From assembly GCF_030296015.1 (NCBI RefSeq), contig NZ_AP027368.1:3954839-4018838 (forward strand): a stretch of 64,000 bases of DNA, given 5' to 3'. Below, piece by piece: positions 38,745-48,286 of this stretch. The notes below the pieces were generated by a model that was not told where the DNA came from, ran no database searches, and saw only the letters and a list, made by a program, of their open reading frames with translations. A program made the position numbers and the translations under genes. The stretch's first letter is position 1, and every line of letters begins with the position of its first letter. This DNA comes from Ferrimonas sp. YFM. Its GTDB lineage: Bacteria > Pseudomonadota > Gammaproteobacteria > Enterobacterales > Shewanellaceae.

Positions 38745-39837
38745 TGTTTTCGTTATCCGCCGTCTGCGCCGGCATTCCGTTGTAAGTTAGCTTGTAAACC
38801 GCACCATTATAATCGTCCGAAATCAAAAGCGAACCATCAGGGTGCTCAAGAAATGCCACAGGACGGGCTAAAGGTTGTTCTCCATCAAGCCAGGGGCCAA
38901 TAATCACCCGGTATTGCCAGCTGCCGTCGTCCTGAGGCAGCAGGGCACTGACCTGATAGCCCACCTTGCTGCTGCGGTTCCAGCTGCCATGCTCGGCGAT
39001 AAACAACGCCCCCCGATACGGCGAGGGAAACGCCTCGCCCCGGTAGAAGTGGATTCCCAGGGGCGCCACATGGGCCTGCAGCTGCCACAGAGGCTTCTCA
39101 AAGCCGGCCATCTGCCCGGCACTGGCCTTGAACTTGGGGTCGGCCACCTCAGCGCCATGAAGGAAGGGGTAACCAAAATGGCTGCCCACCGTGGTCAGCC
39201 GATTGATCTCATCCGGAGGCACGTCATCCCCCATCATGTCGCGGCCATTATCGGAAAAGTAGAGTTCGCCACTGTCCGGATGGAAGTCAAACCCCACGCT
39301 GTTGCGCACGCCCCTGGCCAGAACCTCATACTTCCCCCTGTCCAGGTCCAGCGCCAGAATGCTGGCGTAGGGCAGCTCCGGATTGCAGATGTTGCAGGGC
39401 GCACCCACTGGCACGATCAGCCGGCCATCGGCGGCGAAGCGGATGAACTTCCAGCCGTGGTGGGCGTCACTGGGCAGGCCGTCGTACACCACCTCCATCT
39501 TAGGTGCCACCAGCCGGTTTTCCACGTCCGGGAAAGCCAGGATGCGATTGACCGCCGCCACATAGAGGGTGTTGTCGCGAAACGCGATGCCGGAGGGAAG
39601 GTAGAGCCCCTGGGCCACCAGGTGCCGGGTCTCATAGACACCATCACCATCCAGATCCTGCAAGGCATGAACCTTGCCCGCCTTACGGCTGCCGACAAAC
39701 AGGGTACCCCGGTTGCCCCAGGCCATCTGTCTGGCATTGTCCGCCTCGGCCACCTGAGTCAAAGAAAACCCCTCCGGCAGCTGGGCGGACGAGACCGCCG
39801 CCGCTGCGGCGATGATCAATAGTGTGACGCTTCCCAT
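38737..39837 (-). CDS. PQQ-type sorbosone/glucose dehydrogenase-like beta-propeller
   Basis: Secreted beta-propeller, 366 residues. A signal-type start ([16 protein letters not shown]) precedes repeats of [79 protein letters not shown] and [14 protein letters not shown]. This is the sorbosone dehydrogenase / YliI group; known members use PQQ, often added exogenously. A cysteine pair in [10 protein letters not shown] may form a disulfide. It overlaps parC downstream, so its promoter drives both. Confidence 0.85.
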   Translation of the reverse strand: MGSVTLLIIAAAAAVSSAQLPEGFSLTQVAEADNARQMAWGNRGTLFVGSRKAGKVHALQDLDGDGVYETRHLVAQGLYLPSGIAFRDNTLYVAAVNRILAFPDVENRLVAPKMEVVYDGLPSDAHHGWKFIRFAADGRLIVPVGAPCNICNPELPYASILALDLDRGKYEVLARGVRNSVGFDFHPDSGELYFSDNGRDMMGDDVPPDEINRLTTVGSHFGYPFLHGAEVADPKFKASAGQMAGFEKPLWQLQAHVAPLGIHFYRGEAFPSPYRGALFIAEHGSWNRSSKVGYQVSALLPQDDGSWQYRVIIGPWLDGEQPLARPVAFLEHPDGSLLISDDYNGAVYKLTYNGMPAQTADNENNE

Positions 39838-40225
39838 TTTCCCTCCCTGGCAGTCGAGCTAAGATTGCATAGTTATGCAAACTCAATCTGACCACCCTTT
39901 AGCCATGGTGTTCAGTTAACCATCAACACCGCTTTTAACAATTTCAAAATTTATTCCAGAATTCCAATATCTAAAATCCAGAGCTTCAAAAAATATTATA
40001 TTTAGAGCAATAACATCAATAAAATGTGATTATCTGAGCCTGTCAACACATCACACTTTTCCACAAAACGCGATCTGCACGCCATATGCACTCTTTACAT
40101 AGTGACAACATTCACGAAAAAGATGCTCAGTTTTTAGGCTGTTTCAATAGTGTGAACTGATGACGATTCCCGCATCAAGCTCTCTGCTATTAATACTCCT
40201 GCACACAACTAAGCGGGTAACGATC
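39838..40225. other. AT-rich divergent intergenic region
   Basis: 388 bases without a gene and clearly more AT-rich than its flanks. It separates the sorbosone-dehydrogenase/parC operon from the orphan 112-residue gene. It holds the palindrome at 39865-39880, a stretch of A/T from 39940 to 40010, and one half (TTTAGAGCAAT, about 39998) that recalls the TTAGAG palindromes at 57.4-57.7 kb. No site was certain. Confidence 0.5.
39865..39880. promoter_or_regulatory. 16-bp palindrome upstream of the sugar-dehydrogenase/parC operon
   Basis: TTGCATA-GT-TATGCAA, perfect 7-bp arms, 28 bases before the ATG of the sorbosone-dehydrogenase-like gene. Position and symmetry suit a repressor dimer site. Confidence 0.5.
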
Positions 40226-40564
40226 ATGCAACGCGTATTCAATACACAGGACACTCAAAATCTGGCGATTGATCGCCGTCCGACCCTGGAAGAGCTGGTG
40301 CGTGACACCGGTTGGGTCACCGAGTCCACCGCCGTAACCCAGGAGCCCGACGGCACCCTGGTTCACTGGCGCATGCCCCTGCACCAGGTGGTGGCGGCCC
40401 GTATGTCCTTCACTGGCAAGTCCCTGCGCAGCGAGCTCGGTGGCAACTTCAGCAAGTACGTGGTTCAGGTAAACCACGAAAAGCGAGAGCTGGCAGAAGA
40501 CTGGTCCAACGGGGTGGTCAGCGCCCTGAACTACATGGATTGTAAGCGTCGCACCAGCTGGTAA
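40226..40564 (+). CDS. Orphan small protein, 112 residues
   Basis: Not recognised. Soluble, no signal peptide, with a mixed composition. Key segments: IDRRPTLEELVRDTGWVTEST, DGTLVHWRMPLHQVVAARM, LRSELGGNFSKYVVQVN and the end MDCKRRTSW with one Cys. An in-frame ATG 22 codons earlier gives a leucine-rich extension that looks unreal, and MQRVFN has a weak GGGTAA upstream. A strong terminator follows, and a long AT-rich region precedes it, so it appears to be a separately regulated gene. Confidence 0.65.
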   Translation: MQRVFNTQDTQNLAIDRRPTLEELVRDTGWVTESTAVTQEPDGTLVHWRMPLHQVVAARMSFTGKSLRSELGGNFSKYVVQVNHEKRELAEDWSNGVVSALNYMDCKRRTSW

Positions 40565-40587
40565 GCGCCGCAAAGAGAAACAAAGAG

Positions 40588-40612
40588 AAAGGCCGCACTG
40601 AGTGCGGCCTTT
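40588..40612. terminator. Terminator between orphan gene and parE
   Basis: Stem AAAGGCCGCACT / AGTGCGGCCTTT with one-base centre (so a 7-base loop in practice) and T-rich flanks. It serves convergent genes. Confidence 0.85.
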
Positions 40613-40618
40613 TCTTTA

Positions 40619-42511
40619 TCAGTTTTCCAGAGACGCCAAGTCGCCCTTGGCTTCCAGCCAGGACTTGCGGTCACCGGCCCGCTTCTTGGCCAGCAGCATG
40701 TCCATCAACGCCTCGGTGGCCTGGGCATCATCCACCGTCAATTGCACCAGACGGCGGGTATTGGGATCCATGGTGGTCTCCCTGAGCTGGCCCGGGTTCA
40801 TCTCACCCAGTCCCTTAAATCGGGTGACCTGAACCTTGCCTTTGCGCTTCTCGGCGGCAATTCTGTCGAGGATTCCCTGACGCTCCTGCTCATCCAGGGC
40901 GTAGAACACCTCTTTGCCCACGTCGACGCGGAACAGCGGTGGCATGGCCACATACACATGCCCCTGCTCCACCAGAGAGCGGAAATGCCTCATGAACAGC
41001 GCGCACAGCAGGGTGGCGATGTGCAGGCCATCGGAGTCCGCATCCGCCAGGATGCACACCTTGCCGTAACGAAGCCCGCTGAGGTCCTCGGAGTCAGGAT
41101 CGATCCCCAGGGCGATGGAGATGTTGTGCACCTCCTGAGAGGCCAGCACCTGACCGGCGTCCACCTCCCAGGTATTCAGAATCTTTCCTCGCAGGGGCAT
41201 GATCGCCTGAAAGTCACGATCTCGGGCCTGCTTGGCACTGCCGCCTGCCGAGTCCCCCTCCACCAGGAACAGCTCGCCGCGCATCGGCTCTGTGGTGGTG
41301 CAATCGGTGAGCTTACCTGGCAAGGCAGGACCACTGGTCACCTTCTTGCGGGCCACCTTCTTGGCCTTGCGCAGACGGCTCTGGGCACTGGCGATGCAGA
41401 ACTCGGCCAGGGCTTCCGCCTGCTCGGTGTGCTCGTTGAGCCACAGGCTGAAAGCATCCCGAACCACGCCGGTAATGAAGGCCGACGCCTGACGGGAGGA
41501 GAGCCGCTCCTTGGTCTGACCGGCAAACTGGGGATCCTGCATCTTGATGGAGAGGATGTAGCTCACCTTGTCCCAGATATCCTCAGGCGCCAGCTTGACG
41601 CCCCGGGGCATCAGGTTGCGGAACTCGCAGAACTCGCGCAGTGCTTCCAGCAGTCCTTGACGCAGGCCGTTGACGTGAGTACCGCCCTGGGCGGTGGGGA
41701 TCAGGTTGACGTAACTCTCGGCGACGGAGTCGCCCCCTTCCGGTTGCCACACCAGGGCCCAGTCCACCGCTTCATTGTTCGCAGCAAAGGCGCCGGTAAA
41801 GGGGGTATCCGGCAGCATGGGCCAGGACTTCACCGTATCGAACAGGTAATCCTTGAGGCCATCTTCGTAGTGCCACTCGGTGACCTCACCGGTCACCTTG
41901 TTGTCGAACTTGATCTTCAGTCCGGGGCAGAGTACCGCTTTGGCCCGCAGCAGGTGAGTCAGCCGGGCCACAGAGAAGTTGGCGGAGTCAAAATAGCTGG
42001 GGTCTGGCCAGAAATGAACGCTGGTGCCGGTGTTGCGACGACCACAGGTGCCGGTCACCTGCAGGTCCTGCACCTTGTCGCCATTTTCGAAGGCGATCTC
42101 ATACACCTGGGCATCGCGGCGAACGGTCACCTCCACCCGGGTGGAGAGGGCGTTCACCACGGAGATCCCCACACCGTGCAGACCACCGGAGAACTGGTAG
42201 TTCTTGTTGGAGAACTTACCACCGGCGTGCAGCTTACACATGATCAGCTCGATACCGGGCACGCCCTCTTCCGGGTGGATATCCACCGGCATGCCACGAC
42301 CATCATCGATCACCTCCAGAGACTGGTCCTTATGGAGTATCACCTGGACGCTGCTGGCGTGACCCGCCAGGGCTTCATCGACGCTGTTGTCGATCACTTC
42401 CTGACCCAGGTGGTTGGGCCGGGCAGTGTCGGTGTACATCCCGGGGCGCCGCTTTACCGGCTCCAGTCCGTTGAGTACCTCAATGGCATCGGAGGTGTAT
42501 TGATTGGTCAT
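40619..42511 (-). CDS. parE: DNA topoisomerase IV subunit B ParE
   Basis: ATPase subunit of topoisomerase IV. GHKL ATPase motifs: EVIDNSVDEA, DDGRGMPVD, GGLHGVGISVVNAL; TOPRIM motifs: VEGDSAGGSAKQARDRDFQAI and DADSDGLHI. 630 residues is normal. I chose ATG (MTNQYTSDAIEVL) with GGGA upstream over a TTG four codons earlier. It is last in nudF-yqiB-cpdA-yqiA-parE, in the same order as E. coli. Confidence 0.97.
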   Translation of the reverse strand: MTNQYTSDAIEVLNGLEPVKRRPGMYTDTARPNHLGQEVIDNSVDEALAGHASSVQVILHKDQSLEVIDDGRGMPVDIHPEEGVPGIELIMCKLHAGGKFSNKNYQFSGGLHGVGISVVNALSTRVEVTVRRDAQVYEIAFENGDKVQDLQVTGTCGRRNTGTSVHFWPDPSYFDSANFSVARLTHLLRAKAVLCPGLKIKFDNKVTGEVTEWHYEDGLKDYLFDTVKSWPMLPDTPFTGAFAANNEAVDWALVWQPEGGDSVAESYVNLIPTAQGGTHVNGLRQGLLEALREFCEFRNLMPRGVKLAPEDIWDKVSYILSIKMQDPQFAGQTKERLSSRQASAFITGVVRDAFSLWLNEHTEQAEALAEFCIASAQSRLRKAKKVARKKVTSGPALPGKLTDCTTTEPMRGELFLVEGDSAGGSAKQARDRDFQAIMPLRGKILNTWEVDAGQVLASQEVHNISIALGIDPDSEDLSGLRYGKVCILADADSDGLHIATLLCALFMRHFRSLVEQGHVYVAMPPLFRVDVGKEVFYALDEQERQGILDRIAAEKRKGKVQVTRFKGLGEMNPGQLRETTMDPNTRRLVQLTVDDAQATEALMDMLLAKKRAGDRKSWLEAKGDLASLEN

Positions 42512-42567
42512 CTCTGGTCCCAAGTCCGCTTAGTTGTGGTTATGTTATCGGCATCATCGAGTGGGCT

Positions 42568-43143
42568 TCAAGCCAGCCCAAGGAAACGGCATGCCGCAGG
42601 CAGGTGCTGCTCAAAGCCGACGAAACTGTGGTCGCCGCCCGGCTCAATCACCATCTGGCCATGGTGATACTTATCGACCGCCTGACGGTAATCCAGCACC
42701 TCATCACCGCTCTGCAGCAGGGTCAGGAAACGATCCGGATGATGGATCACCGGCGTATCCAGTGCCTGTAACTGGGTCATGTGTGCTTCTGTTACCTCGT
42801 AGCACTCACCGGTATAGGGGTTTTCCTGAGGGCCCAGGTAATCCAGCAGCAGTTCGAAGGGGCGCACCGCCGGGTTGATCAGCACCGCCCTGCCCCCATA
42901 CTTCTCCGCCAGATAGCTGGAGAAAAAGCCCCCCAGAGAGCTGCCCATCAGCCGCAGCGGCTCGCCCGCCGCCAGGGCGGGTTCGACGATCCCCTCGAGC
43001 TGGGCCATGGCCGCCTGGGGCGTGGTGGCCAGCCGGGGAATGGCCAGGGGTTCATTGGCATGGTGCCGCGCCATATAGTCGCGGACCAGCTCCGCTTTCT
43101 GCGAACCGGGGGAACTGTTGAATCCGTGGATGTAGAGCAGCAT
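42568..43143 (-). CDS. yqiA: Alpha/beta hydrolase YqiA
   Basis: Small esterase, 191 residues. YIHGFNSSPGSQKA (oxyanion region), nucleophile Ser in MGSSLGGFFSS near residue 69 and catalytic His in GGDHSFVGF near residue 174 define the triad. E. coli YqiA hydrolyses short acyl-CoA or ester substrates in vitro. It lies between cpdA and parE with about 10 bases to cpdA. Confidence 0.93.
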   Translation of the reverse strand: MLLYIHGFNSSPGSQKAELVRDYMARHHANEPLAIPRLATTPQAAMAQLEGIVEPALAAGEPLRLMGSSLGGFFSSYLAEKYGGRAVLINPAVRPFELLLDYLGPQENPYTGECYEVTEAHMTQLQALDTPVIHHPDRFLTLLQSGDEVLDYRQAVDKYHHGQMVIEPGGDHSFVGFEQHLPAACRFLGLA

Positions 43144-43153
43144 GGTTCCTTGC

Positions 43154-43978
43154 CTAGTAGCCGGACGCCGTCCTGTCGGGTTGGAAGCGATCGCCGGACA
43201 GCCGTTTTATCGAGGTGTCGATGCTACCATCGGCATTCAGGGTCAGCAAACGGTAACCGGGCTGCAGGTTGTCCAGGGTAAAGTCCCGGCAGTGTGGCCG
43301 GAACTGAATGGACGTTGACGGTGCCGCCAGCATACGGATGTGGTCCACACGCTCATCCATCTCCTGATGGACGTGGCCCCAGATCACCCCTTTCACTGTC
43401 TCGAAGCGGCGAATCAGGTCGTTGAACTCCTGACCGTTATCCAGCCTGTGCTGATCCAGCCAGACACAGCCCGTGTCCAGGGGGTGATGATGCAGGGCGA
43501 TCAGGGTGTGGTAGGCACTGGAGTGATTCAGCACCGCCTCCAGCCACTCCAGCCTGTGGTGATTCAGGTGCCCACCGGGCAGCCCCAGCACGGTACTGTC
43601 CAGCTGCAGCAACTGCCAATGGCCGAGGATGATGCGCCGGTCCAGCATGACACCACTGCCTTCGAGGCCCAGCTCCATGCGGTCGAAGGCGTCGTGATTG
43701 CCCGGCAATGCGCTCACCGGCACGCCCAGTCCACGGACGCCGTCGGCAAAATGGCGATAGGCTTCGATGCTGTGATCCTGGCTGAGATCGCCGGTGCCAA
43801 TGACCATGTCCAGCGGCTCATAACGCAGTTCGGAGAGGATCGCGGAGAAGCTGTCCCAGGGATTCAGTCCCAGGAACTCAGCCCCTTTATCGGCAAACAG
43901 GTGGGGGTCGGAGATCTGTGCGATGCGGATCGACTGCTTGTCCGCAGGAAACGACAGTGCCTTGGCTCGAACACTCAA
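43154..43978 (-). CDS. cpdA: 3',5'-cyclic-AMP phosphodiesterase CpdA
   Basis: Binuclear-metal phosphodiesterase that lowers cAMP. Metallophosphatase motifs: QISDPHLF (about residue 21), GDLSQDHS (about 62), GNHDAFD (about 92), LHHHP (about 163) and GHVHQEMD (about 200). 274 residues. The start is TTG; its Shine-Dalgarno (GGGAG) is 11 bases away, suggesting weak translation. Nearby yqiB precedes it with an eight-base gap. Confidence 0.94.
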   Translation of the reverse strand: MSVRAKALSFPADKQSIRIAQISDPHLFADKGAEFLGLNPWDSFSAILSELRYEPLDMVIGTGDLSQDHSIEAYRHFADGVRGLGVPVSALPGNHDAFDRMELGLEGSGVMLDRRIILGHWQLLQLDSTVLGLPGGHLNHHRLEWLEAVLNHSSAYHTLIALHHHPLDTGCVWLDQHRLDNGQEFNDLIRRFETVKGVIWGHVHQEMDERVDHIRMLAAPSTSIQFRPHCRDFTLDNLQPGYRLLTLNADGSIDTSIKRLSGDRFQPDRTASGY

Positions 43979-43986
43979 GGGCTGGT

Positions 43987-44421
43987 TTACTCCCTAACTT
44001 CAGCCACCATGGCCTTAAGCCTATGGGGCGATAAACATTCCAATATTTCAGCCAGAAACAGGTTTGTCTGGAACCTGTCCTGCGCCAGCCACAATTTGGC
44101 AGTCTGCCAATCATACAACGGCGAAAGGCCGGAGATCTGTTGACCACTTAACACTTCTGCCAGTCGAGCGTCGTGGTACATCCTAACCGACATGCAGGGG
44201 ATAGTCAGCCAGGAGCTCGCAGGCACCCAGCGCTGTATCTGTAAAACCTGGGTGTAACGGGTTTGCTCCACCAGGGTGAAGCCCACTTCTATCAGGGGAG
44301 AGAGGCGCATATGCCAACGTTCCCCGGGCTTGGCATCCTCGGGGATCAGGGGCAGCAGGCGCAGATAGTTGCGCCCATACAGGGCGTGTAACCTCGCCAG
44401 CGAATCGCGCCGTTTGGCCAT
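43987..44421 (-). CDS. yqiB: DUF1249 protein YqiB
   Basis: Function unknown, 144 residues. Family pattern MAKRRDSLARLHALYGRNYLRLL at the start and the conserved TRYTQVLQIQRW, MSVRMYHDARLAEVL and LWLAQDRFQTNLFLAEIL blocks. It overlaps the nudF stop (ATGA), so translation is coupled; it always sits between nudF and cpdA in this group. Confidence 0.92.
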   Translation of the reverse strand: MAKRRDSLARLHALYGRNYLRLLPLIPEDAKPGERWHMRLSPLIEVGFTLVEQTRYTQVLQIQRWVPASSWLTIPCMSVRMYHDARLAEVLSGQQISGLSPLYDWQTAKLWLAQDRFQTNLFLAEILECLSPHRLKAMVAEVRE

Positions 44422-45044
44422 CAGACCTCAACCCTCCTGAGTTTGTGGTGATTCAATTCCAGCCATTGTAGACCAATCACGCTGCTTCCATTGTCGATTT
44501 GTCCAGATTCCACCATCTGGTACGCCTGGGTTCTGGGCACCACCACCACCCGGATGTCTTCATGCTCATCATCCAGGCCGTGAATCCCCTCAGCCTTGGA
44601 GGCATCCACCAGGGCCAGGACCATATGAAGGCGCTCGGAGCAGCCCCCCGGCGAAGAGAGATGGCTGCCGATGGGGGTGAGGCCAGCGCTGCGCAATCCG
44701 GTCTCCTCCAGCAGCTCCCTCTCGGCGACCTCCAGAACCGACTCCTTCTTATCGATCATCCCCGCCACCAGTTCATAGAGCCAGGGATTGTCGCTGTTGC
44801 CTATGGCGGGAATGCGGATCTGCTCAATCAGCACCACCTCATCCCGCACCGGGTCATAGGGCAACACCACCACCGCATTGCCCCGCTCGAAGATCTCCCG
44901 GGTCACCACCTCGCTCATGCCGCCGTCGAACAGGGGGTGGCGCAGTTTTCGCTGAATCAGTTTGAAAAAGCCCTGAAACAGCGTTTTTTCCTCCAGAAGC
45001 TCGATCCGTTCAGGATCCATCTGGCCAGGAAGTTGTACTTTCAT
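44421..45044 (-). CDS. nudF: ADP-ribose pyrophosphatase NudF
   Basis: Nudix hydrolase that clears ADP-ribose. The Nudix box GMIDKKESVLEVAERELLEETG (about residues 96-118) is intact, with GSHLSSPGGCSERLHM after it. 207 residues. First gene of the nudF-yqiB-cpdA-yqiA-parE operon, divergent from tolC across 213 bases, same as E. coli. Confidence 0.95.
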   Translation of the reverse strand: MKVQLPGQMDPERIELLEEKTLFQGFFKLIQRKLRHPLFDGGMSEVVTREIFERGNAVVVLPYDPVRDEVVLIEQIRIPAIGNSDNPWLYELVAGMIDKKESVLEVAERELLEETGLRSAGLTPIGSHLSSPGGCSERLHMVLALVDASKAEGIHGLDDEHEDIRVVVVPRTQAYQMVESGQIDNGSSVIGLQWLELNHHKLRRVEV

Positions 45045-45257
45045 CCATCTACCCTCTGTTTGGCGAATTTCTCCAGCCTTATGAACTCTATAAACTGTTA
45101 CACTTGGTGACGCAAAATGATTGACTTTCCTGGGTGCAATTCAGTTTACTAAGGCTGTCAAAGTCAAGGTCGTCTTGGGAATAACGGGTTTTCCCAGCCC
45201 GGAAATTTAGCTTGCCTGTGGTGCAGGCTAGCTTTGTGTTTACTTTAAGGATTTCAA

Positions 45258-46571
45258 ATGCGACTCAAATTTCGTGCATTGACCCTAGCGCTTGGTCTGG
45301 CCGGTGCAACCCTGCCAGCTCATGCGGACGATCTCTATCAGATCTACCAACAGGCACTGACCAAGGATCCGGTCCTGCTGCAATCCAAAGCGACTCGTGA
45401 CGCCGCCTTCGAAGCGATCGATCAGAGCCGTGCCTCTCTGCTGCCCCAAATCAGTGGCTCCCTGGGCTATGGTTACTCCTGGTTTGATGACCTGGGTGAA
45501 ACCTCAGACAGCGGTGGTTCCGGTTCCGGCAGCATCGAGCTGGGTCAGAGCATCTACAATCACGCCAACTACGTCAACCTGGCGCTGAGTGAGAAGAGTG
45601 CTGCCCAGAGCGACGCCAACTACTCGCTGGCCGCCCAGAGCCTGATCGTGCGGGTGTCCAACGCCTACTTCGACGTGCTATCTGCCCAGGACTCCCTTGA
45701 GTTCGTTCAAGCCAACAAGCGTGCCATCGAGCGCCAGCTGGAGCAAACCAAGCAGCGTTTCGCCGTGGGTCTGACCGCCATCACCGACGTGCATGAAGCC
45801 CAGGCTCAGTATGACCTGGCCATCGCCGAGGAGATCAACGCTCAGAACACCCTGGAGAACAGCTACGAGGGCCTGCGTGAGATCACCGGCCTAGAGCACA
45901 GCGAACTGTCCGTGCTGGACACTCAACGCTTCAGCCCCTCTGCCCCGGCCCCGGCCACTCACGACGCCTGGCTGGCACTGGGTGAGGAGAGCAGCCTGGA
46001 GCTGCTGAGCCGCCGCCTGGGTGTGGACATTGCCAAAGAGCAGATTGAACTGGCGAAAACCGGTCACCTGCCCAGCCTGGATCTGGCCGCTGGCATCACC
46101 GCCAACTATGGTCAGGAAGATCGCCCCAACCAGATCACCAACGATACCACTGGCCAGATCGGTCTGACCCTGAGGGTACCCATCTTCAGCGGCTTCTCCG
46201 TGACCAGCCAGGTTGAGCAGGCCAAGTACAACTTCGTGGCCTCCTCTCAGGCCCTGGAGGAGACTCACCGCTCCGTGGTGCGTAACCTGCGCAACAGCCT
46301 GAACAACGTTAAGGCATCCATCAGCACCATCAAGGCCTATGAGCAATCTGTGGTCTCTGCAGAGAGTGCCCTGAAGGCCACCGAAGCGGGTTTCGAAGTG
46401 GGTACCCGTACCATTGTTGAGGTACTGAACTCCACCCGTCAGCTGTACAGCGCCAAGCAACAGCTGGCCGATGCCCGCTACAACTACATCCTGGCCGTTC
46501 TGTCCCTGAAGCAGGCAGCCGGAACCCTGAGCGCCGAAGACGTACAGATGATCAACAACGGTCTGAAGTAA
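45258..46571 (+). CDS. tolC: Outer membrane efflux protein TolC
   Basis: Trimeric outer-membrane channel for drug efflux and type I secretion. Signal peptide ends at AHA; DDLYQIYQQALTKDP opens the mature chain. Two homologous halves each have a coiled-coil pair (SARNAY-type VSNAYFDVLSAQDSLEF; VRNLRNSLNNVKASI). 437 residues is short of E. coli TolC (493) because the C-terminal tail is missing, as is usual outside enterics. Monocistronic with a terminator. Confidence 0.93.
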   Translation: MRLKFRALTLALGLAGATLPAHADDLYQIYQQALTKDPVLLQSKATRDAAFEAIDQSRASLLPQISGSLGYGYSWFDDLGETSDSGGSGSGSIELGQSIYNHANYVNLALSEKSAAQSDANYSLAAQSLIVRVSNAYFDVLSAQDSLEFVQANKRAIERQLEQTKQRFAVGLTAITDVHEAQAQYDLAIAEEINAQNTLENSYEGLREITGLEHSELSVLDTQRFSPSAPAPATHDAWLALGEESSLELLSRRLGVDIAKEQIELAKTGHLPSLDLAAGITANYGQEDRPNQITNDTTGQIGLTLRVPIFSGFSVTSQVEQAKYNFVASSQALEETHRSVVRNLRNSLNNVKASISTIKAYEQSVVSAESALKATEAGFEVGTRTIVEVLNSTRQLYSAKQQLADARYNYILAVLSLKQAAGTLSAEDVQMINNGLK

Positions 46572-46585
46572 ACGTTGCGCCTACG

Positions 46586-46613
46586 AAAAAACCGCCCATT
46601 GGGCGGTTTTTTT
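46586..46613. terminator. Terminator after tolC
   Basis: Perfect stem AAAAAACCGCCC / GGGCGGTTTTTT with ATT loop and T-run. Confidence 0.92.
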
Positions 46614-46631
46614 ATGGCTGGCGCAGGATGA

Positions 46632-47297
46632 TTAGAAGCTCAGTTCCACACCGACGAAGGCACCGGAGAACTCCAGGTCCGCCTGAGTGCCCCAGTCGCT
46701 GACGTCAAAGGTGTGCTGGCGATAGCCCCCCTTGATGGCCAGGTCCAGGGCCAGCATATCCAGCTCCCAGCCCAGGCCAGCCTTATAATCGCTGATCTCG
46801 CGATCGTCATAGCTGGCCAGCACCCCGTCGGCAAACACAAACAGGCCGGTACCAATCAGGTTCACCTGTCCCCGCACATAGCCCATGAGAATGCCATCAT
46901 CCAGGTTGTCCTGGTTGAGGGCGCCATCGTTGAGCTTGCCACTGTACAGTCGGTAGCTGGCGCCCAGGTCCAGTTCTACGGCACCATTGTCCAGCAGCTC
47001 ATAGTAAGCCACCAGTTCGGTGTTGGAGAGGTCCGCCTTAACGGAACCCTGGCCGTCTGACTCCTGCTGGTTGTGACGCAGCATCACGTTGGGCACCAGG
47101 GGAATGAAGTGCTCGAAGGCGACATAGCCGCTGGGCTGATAGCTGTCGTCCCAATCACCACCCGTGCTGTGCAGATCGCCACTGACGCTGTTCTGCTGCA
47201 GATCCAGGCCCAGCTTGACCCCCAGTACATCGGCCTGGGCGGTTCCGGTCAAAGCAGTGGCAAGACAGGCCGCCGCAACAGAGAGTTTCAAACGCAT
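46632..47297 (-). CDS. Outer-membrane beta-barrel protein, TIGR04219 family
   Basis: 221 residues, signal peptide ending QADV. Repeated amphipathic beta strands, aromatic girdle and terminal Phe (VGVELSF) define an 8- to 10-stranded barrel. The pattern VLGVKLGLDLQ, then GYVAFEHFIPLVPNVMLRH, fits TIGR04219, whose function is unknown. Seven bases separate it from DUF2333 upstream, so both are cotranscribed with PCuAC. Confidence 0.8.
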   Translation of the reverse strand: MRLKLSVAAACLATALTGTAQADVLGVKLGLDLQQNSVSGDLHSTGGDWDDSYQPSGYVAFEHFIPLVPNVMLRHNQQESDGQGSVKADLSNTELVAYYELLDNGAVELDLGASYRLYSGKLNDGALNQDNLDDGILMGYVRGQVNLIGTGLFVFADGVLASYDDREISDYKAGLGWELDMLALDLAIKGGYRQHTFDVSDWGTQADLEFSGAFVGVELSF

Positions 47298-47303
47298 AAA
47301 GAG

Positions 47304-48272
47304 TTACCCTTGAGTTAGCAGTTGTTTGAGGTCAATCAGTGCCGCATTGGCACGACTGATGTAATTCGCCATCACCAGCGAATGGTTGGCCACCAGGCCA
47401 AATCCGCTGCCATTGAGCACCATGGGACTCCAAACGGTCTCCTGGGTCGCCTCCAGCTCACGGATGATCTGTTGCAGGCTGACGGTGGCGTTCTTCTTCT
47501 CCAGCACAGGAGCAAAGTCGGACTCCACGGCATTCATGATCGCCAGCAGCGCCCAACAGCTGCCACGGGCCTCATGAAACACATCGTCAATCTTCCACCA
47601 GCTGGTTTTCACCTCCTGCTCGCTCACCGTCATGGTGGACGCACTGGCGGAGGTGTCCCCGGCCAGATCGGTATTCAGGCGAGCCTGACCGACACTGGCG
47701 GACAATCTCTGGGACAGGCTGCCCAGACGCTTCTCCACCTGATCCAGTACCGCCACCAGGTTGTCGGCTCGGGCGTAGAACTGGGCCGAGGGCTGAGTGG
47801 GGTCACTGATGCGCATCCGGTAGGACTTGAGCGCCTCGATGCCATCGCGATACTCGGATTCGGCGCTGGGGATCAGCCAGCTGCGGTGGTCGATGTTGAA
47901 TTTCGGCTGAGCCTTGGCCAGATCCGGGTCCTCGGCAGACTGGGACTGGGAGCGAGCCAGGTCCTTGCGCATCACCAGGGTCAGATCCCGCACCTGCTCC
48001 AGGGCACCGAACTCGAAAGCAGGCATGTTATCCATCAGCACCGAAGGCGGCATCTTGTCATTGGAGAGGAAGCCCCCGGGTTTATCCAGCAGGTTTTCCA
48101 TCACCTCAATGGCCGCAGAGGTGGTGGCATAGCCGGTCACCGGCGTCTCCCCGCGCAGACGGTCGTTGCCAATCTGGTCTGGCTCGAAACTCCACCATAC
48201 GGCAATCAGCCAGTTCAACAGCAGCAGACCCGCCAGGCCTGCCACAATCCACTTCCTATTCAATGCGGCCAT
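47304..48272 (-). CDS. DUF2333 family membrane protein
   Basis: One N-terminal membrane helix (WIVAGLAGLLLLNWLIAVWW) and a long periplasmic helical domain. Conserved features: ATTSAAIEVMENLLDKPGGFLSND, SWWKIDDVFHEARGSCWALL and NHSLVMANYISRANAALIDL. 322 residues. Function unknown. Between PCuAC and TIGR04219. Confidence 0.85.
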   Translation of the reverse strand: MAALNRKWIVAGLAGLLLLNWLIAVWWSFEPDQIGNDRLRGETPVTGYATTSAAIEVMENLLDKPGGFLSNDKMPPSVLMDNMPAFEFGALEQVRDLTLVMRKDLARSQSQSAEDPDLAKAQPKFNIDHRSWLIPSAESEYRDGIEALKSYRMRISDPTQPSAQFYARADNLVAVLDQVEKRLGSLSQRLSASVGQARLNTDLAGDTSASASTMTVSEQEVKTSWWKIDDVFHEARGSCWALLAIMNAVESDFAPVLEKKNATVSLQQIIRELEATQETVWSPMVLNGSGFGLVANHSLVMANYISRANAALIDLKQLLTQG

Positions 48273-48286
48273 ACACTGGCTCCTCT

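Noticed and set aside
36972-38903. A 643-codon plus-strand open frame opposite parC
   Set aside because: Antisense of parC; amino-acid content is typical of reverse-strand frames.
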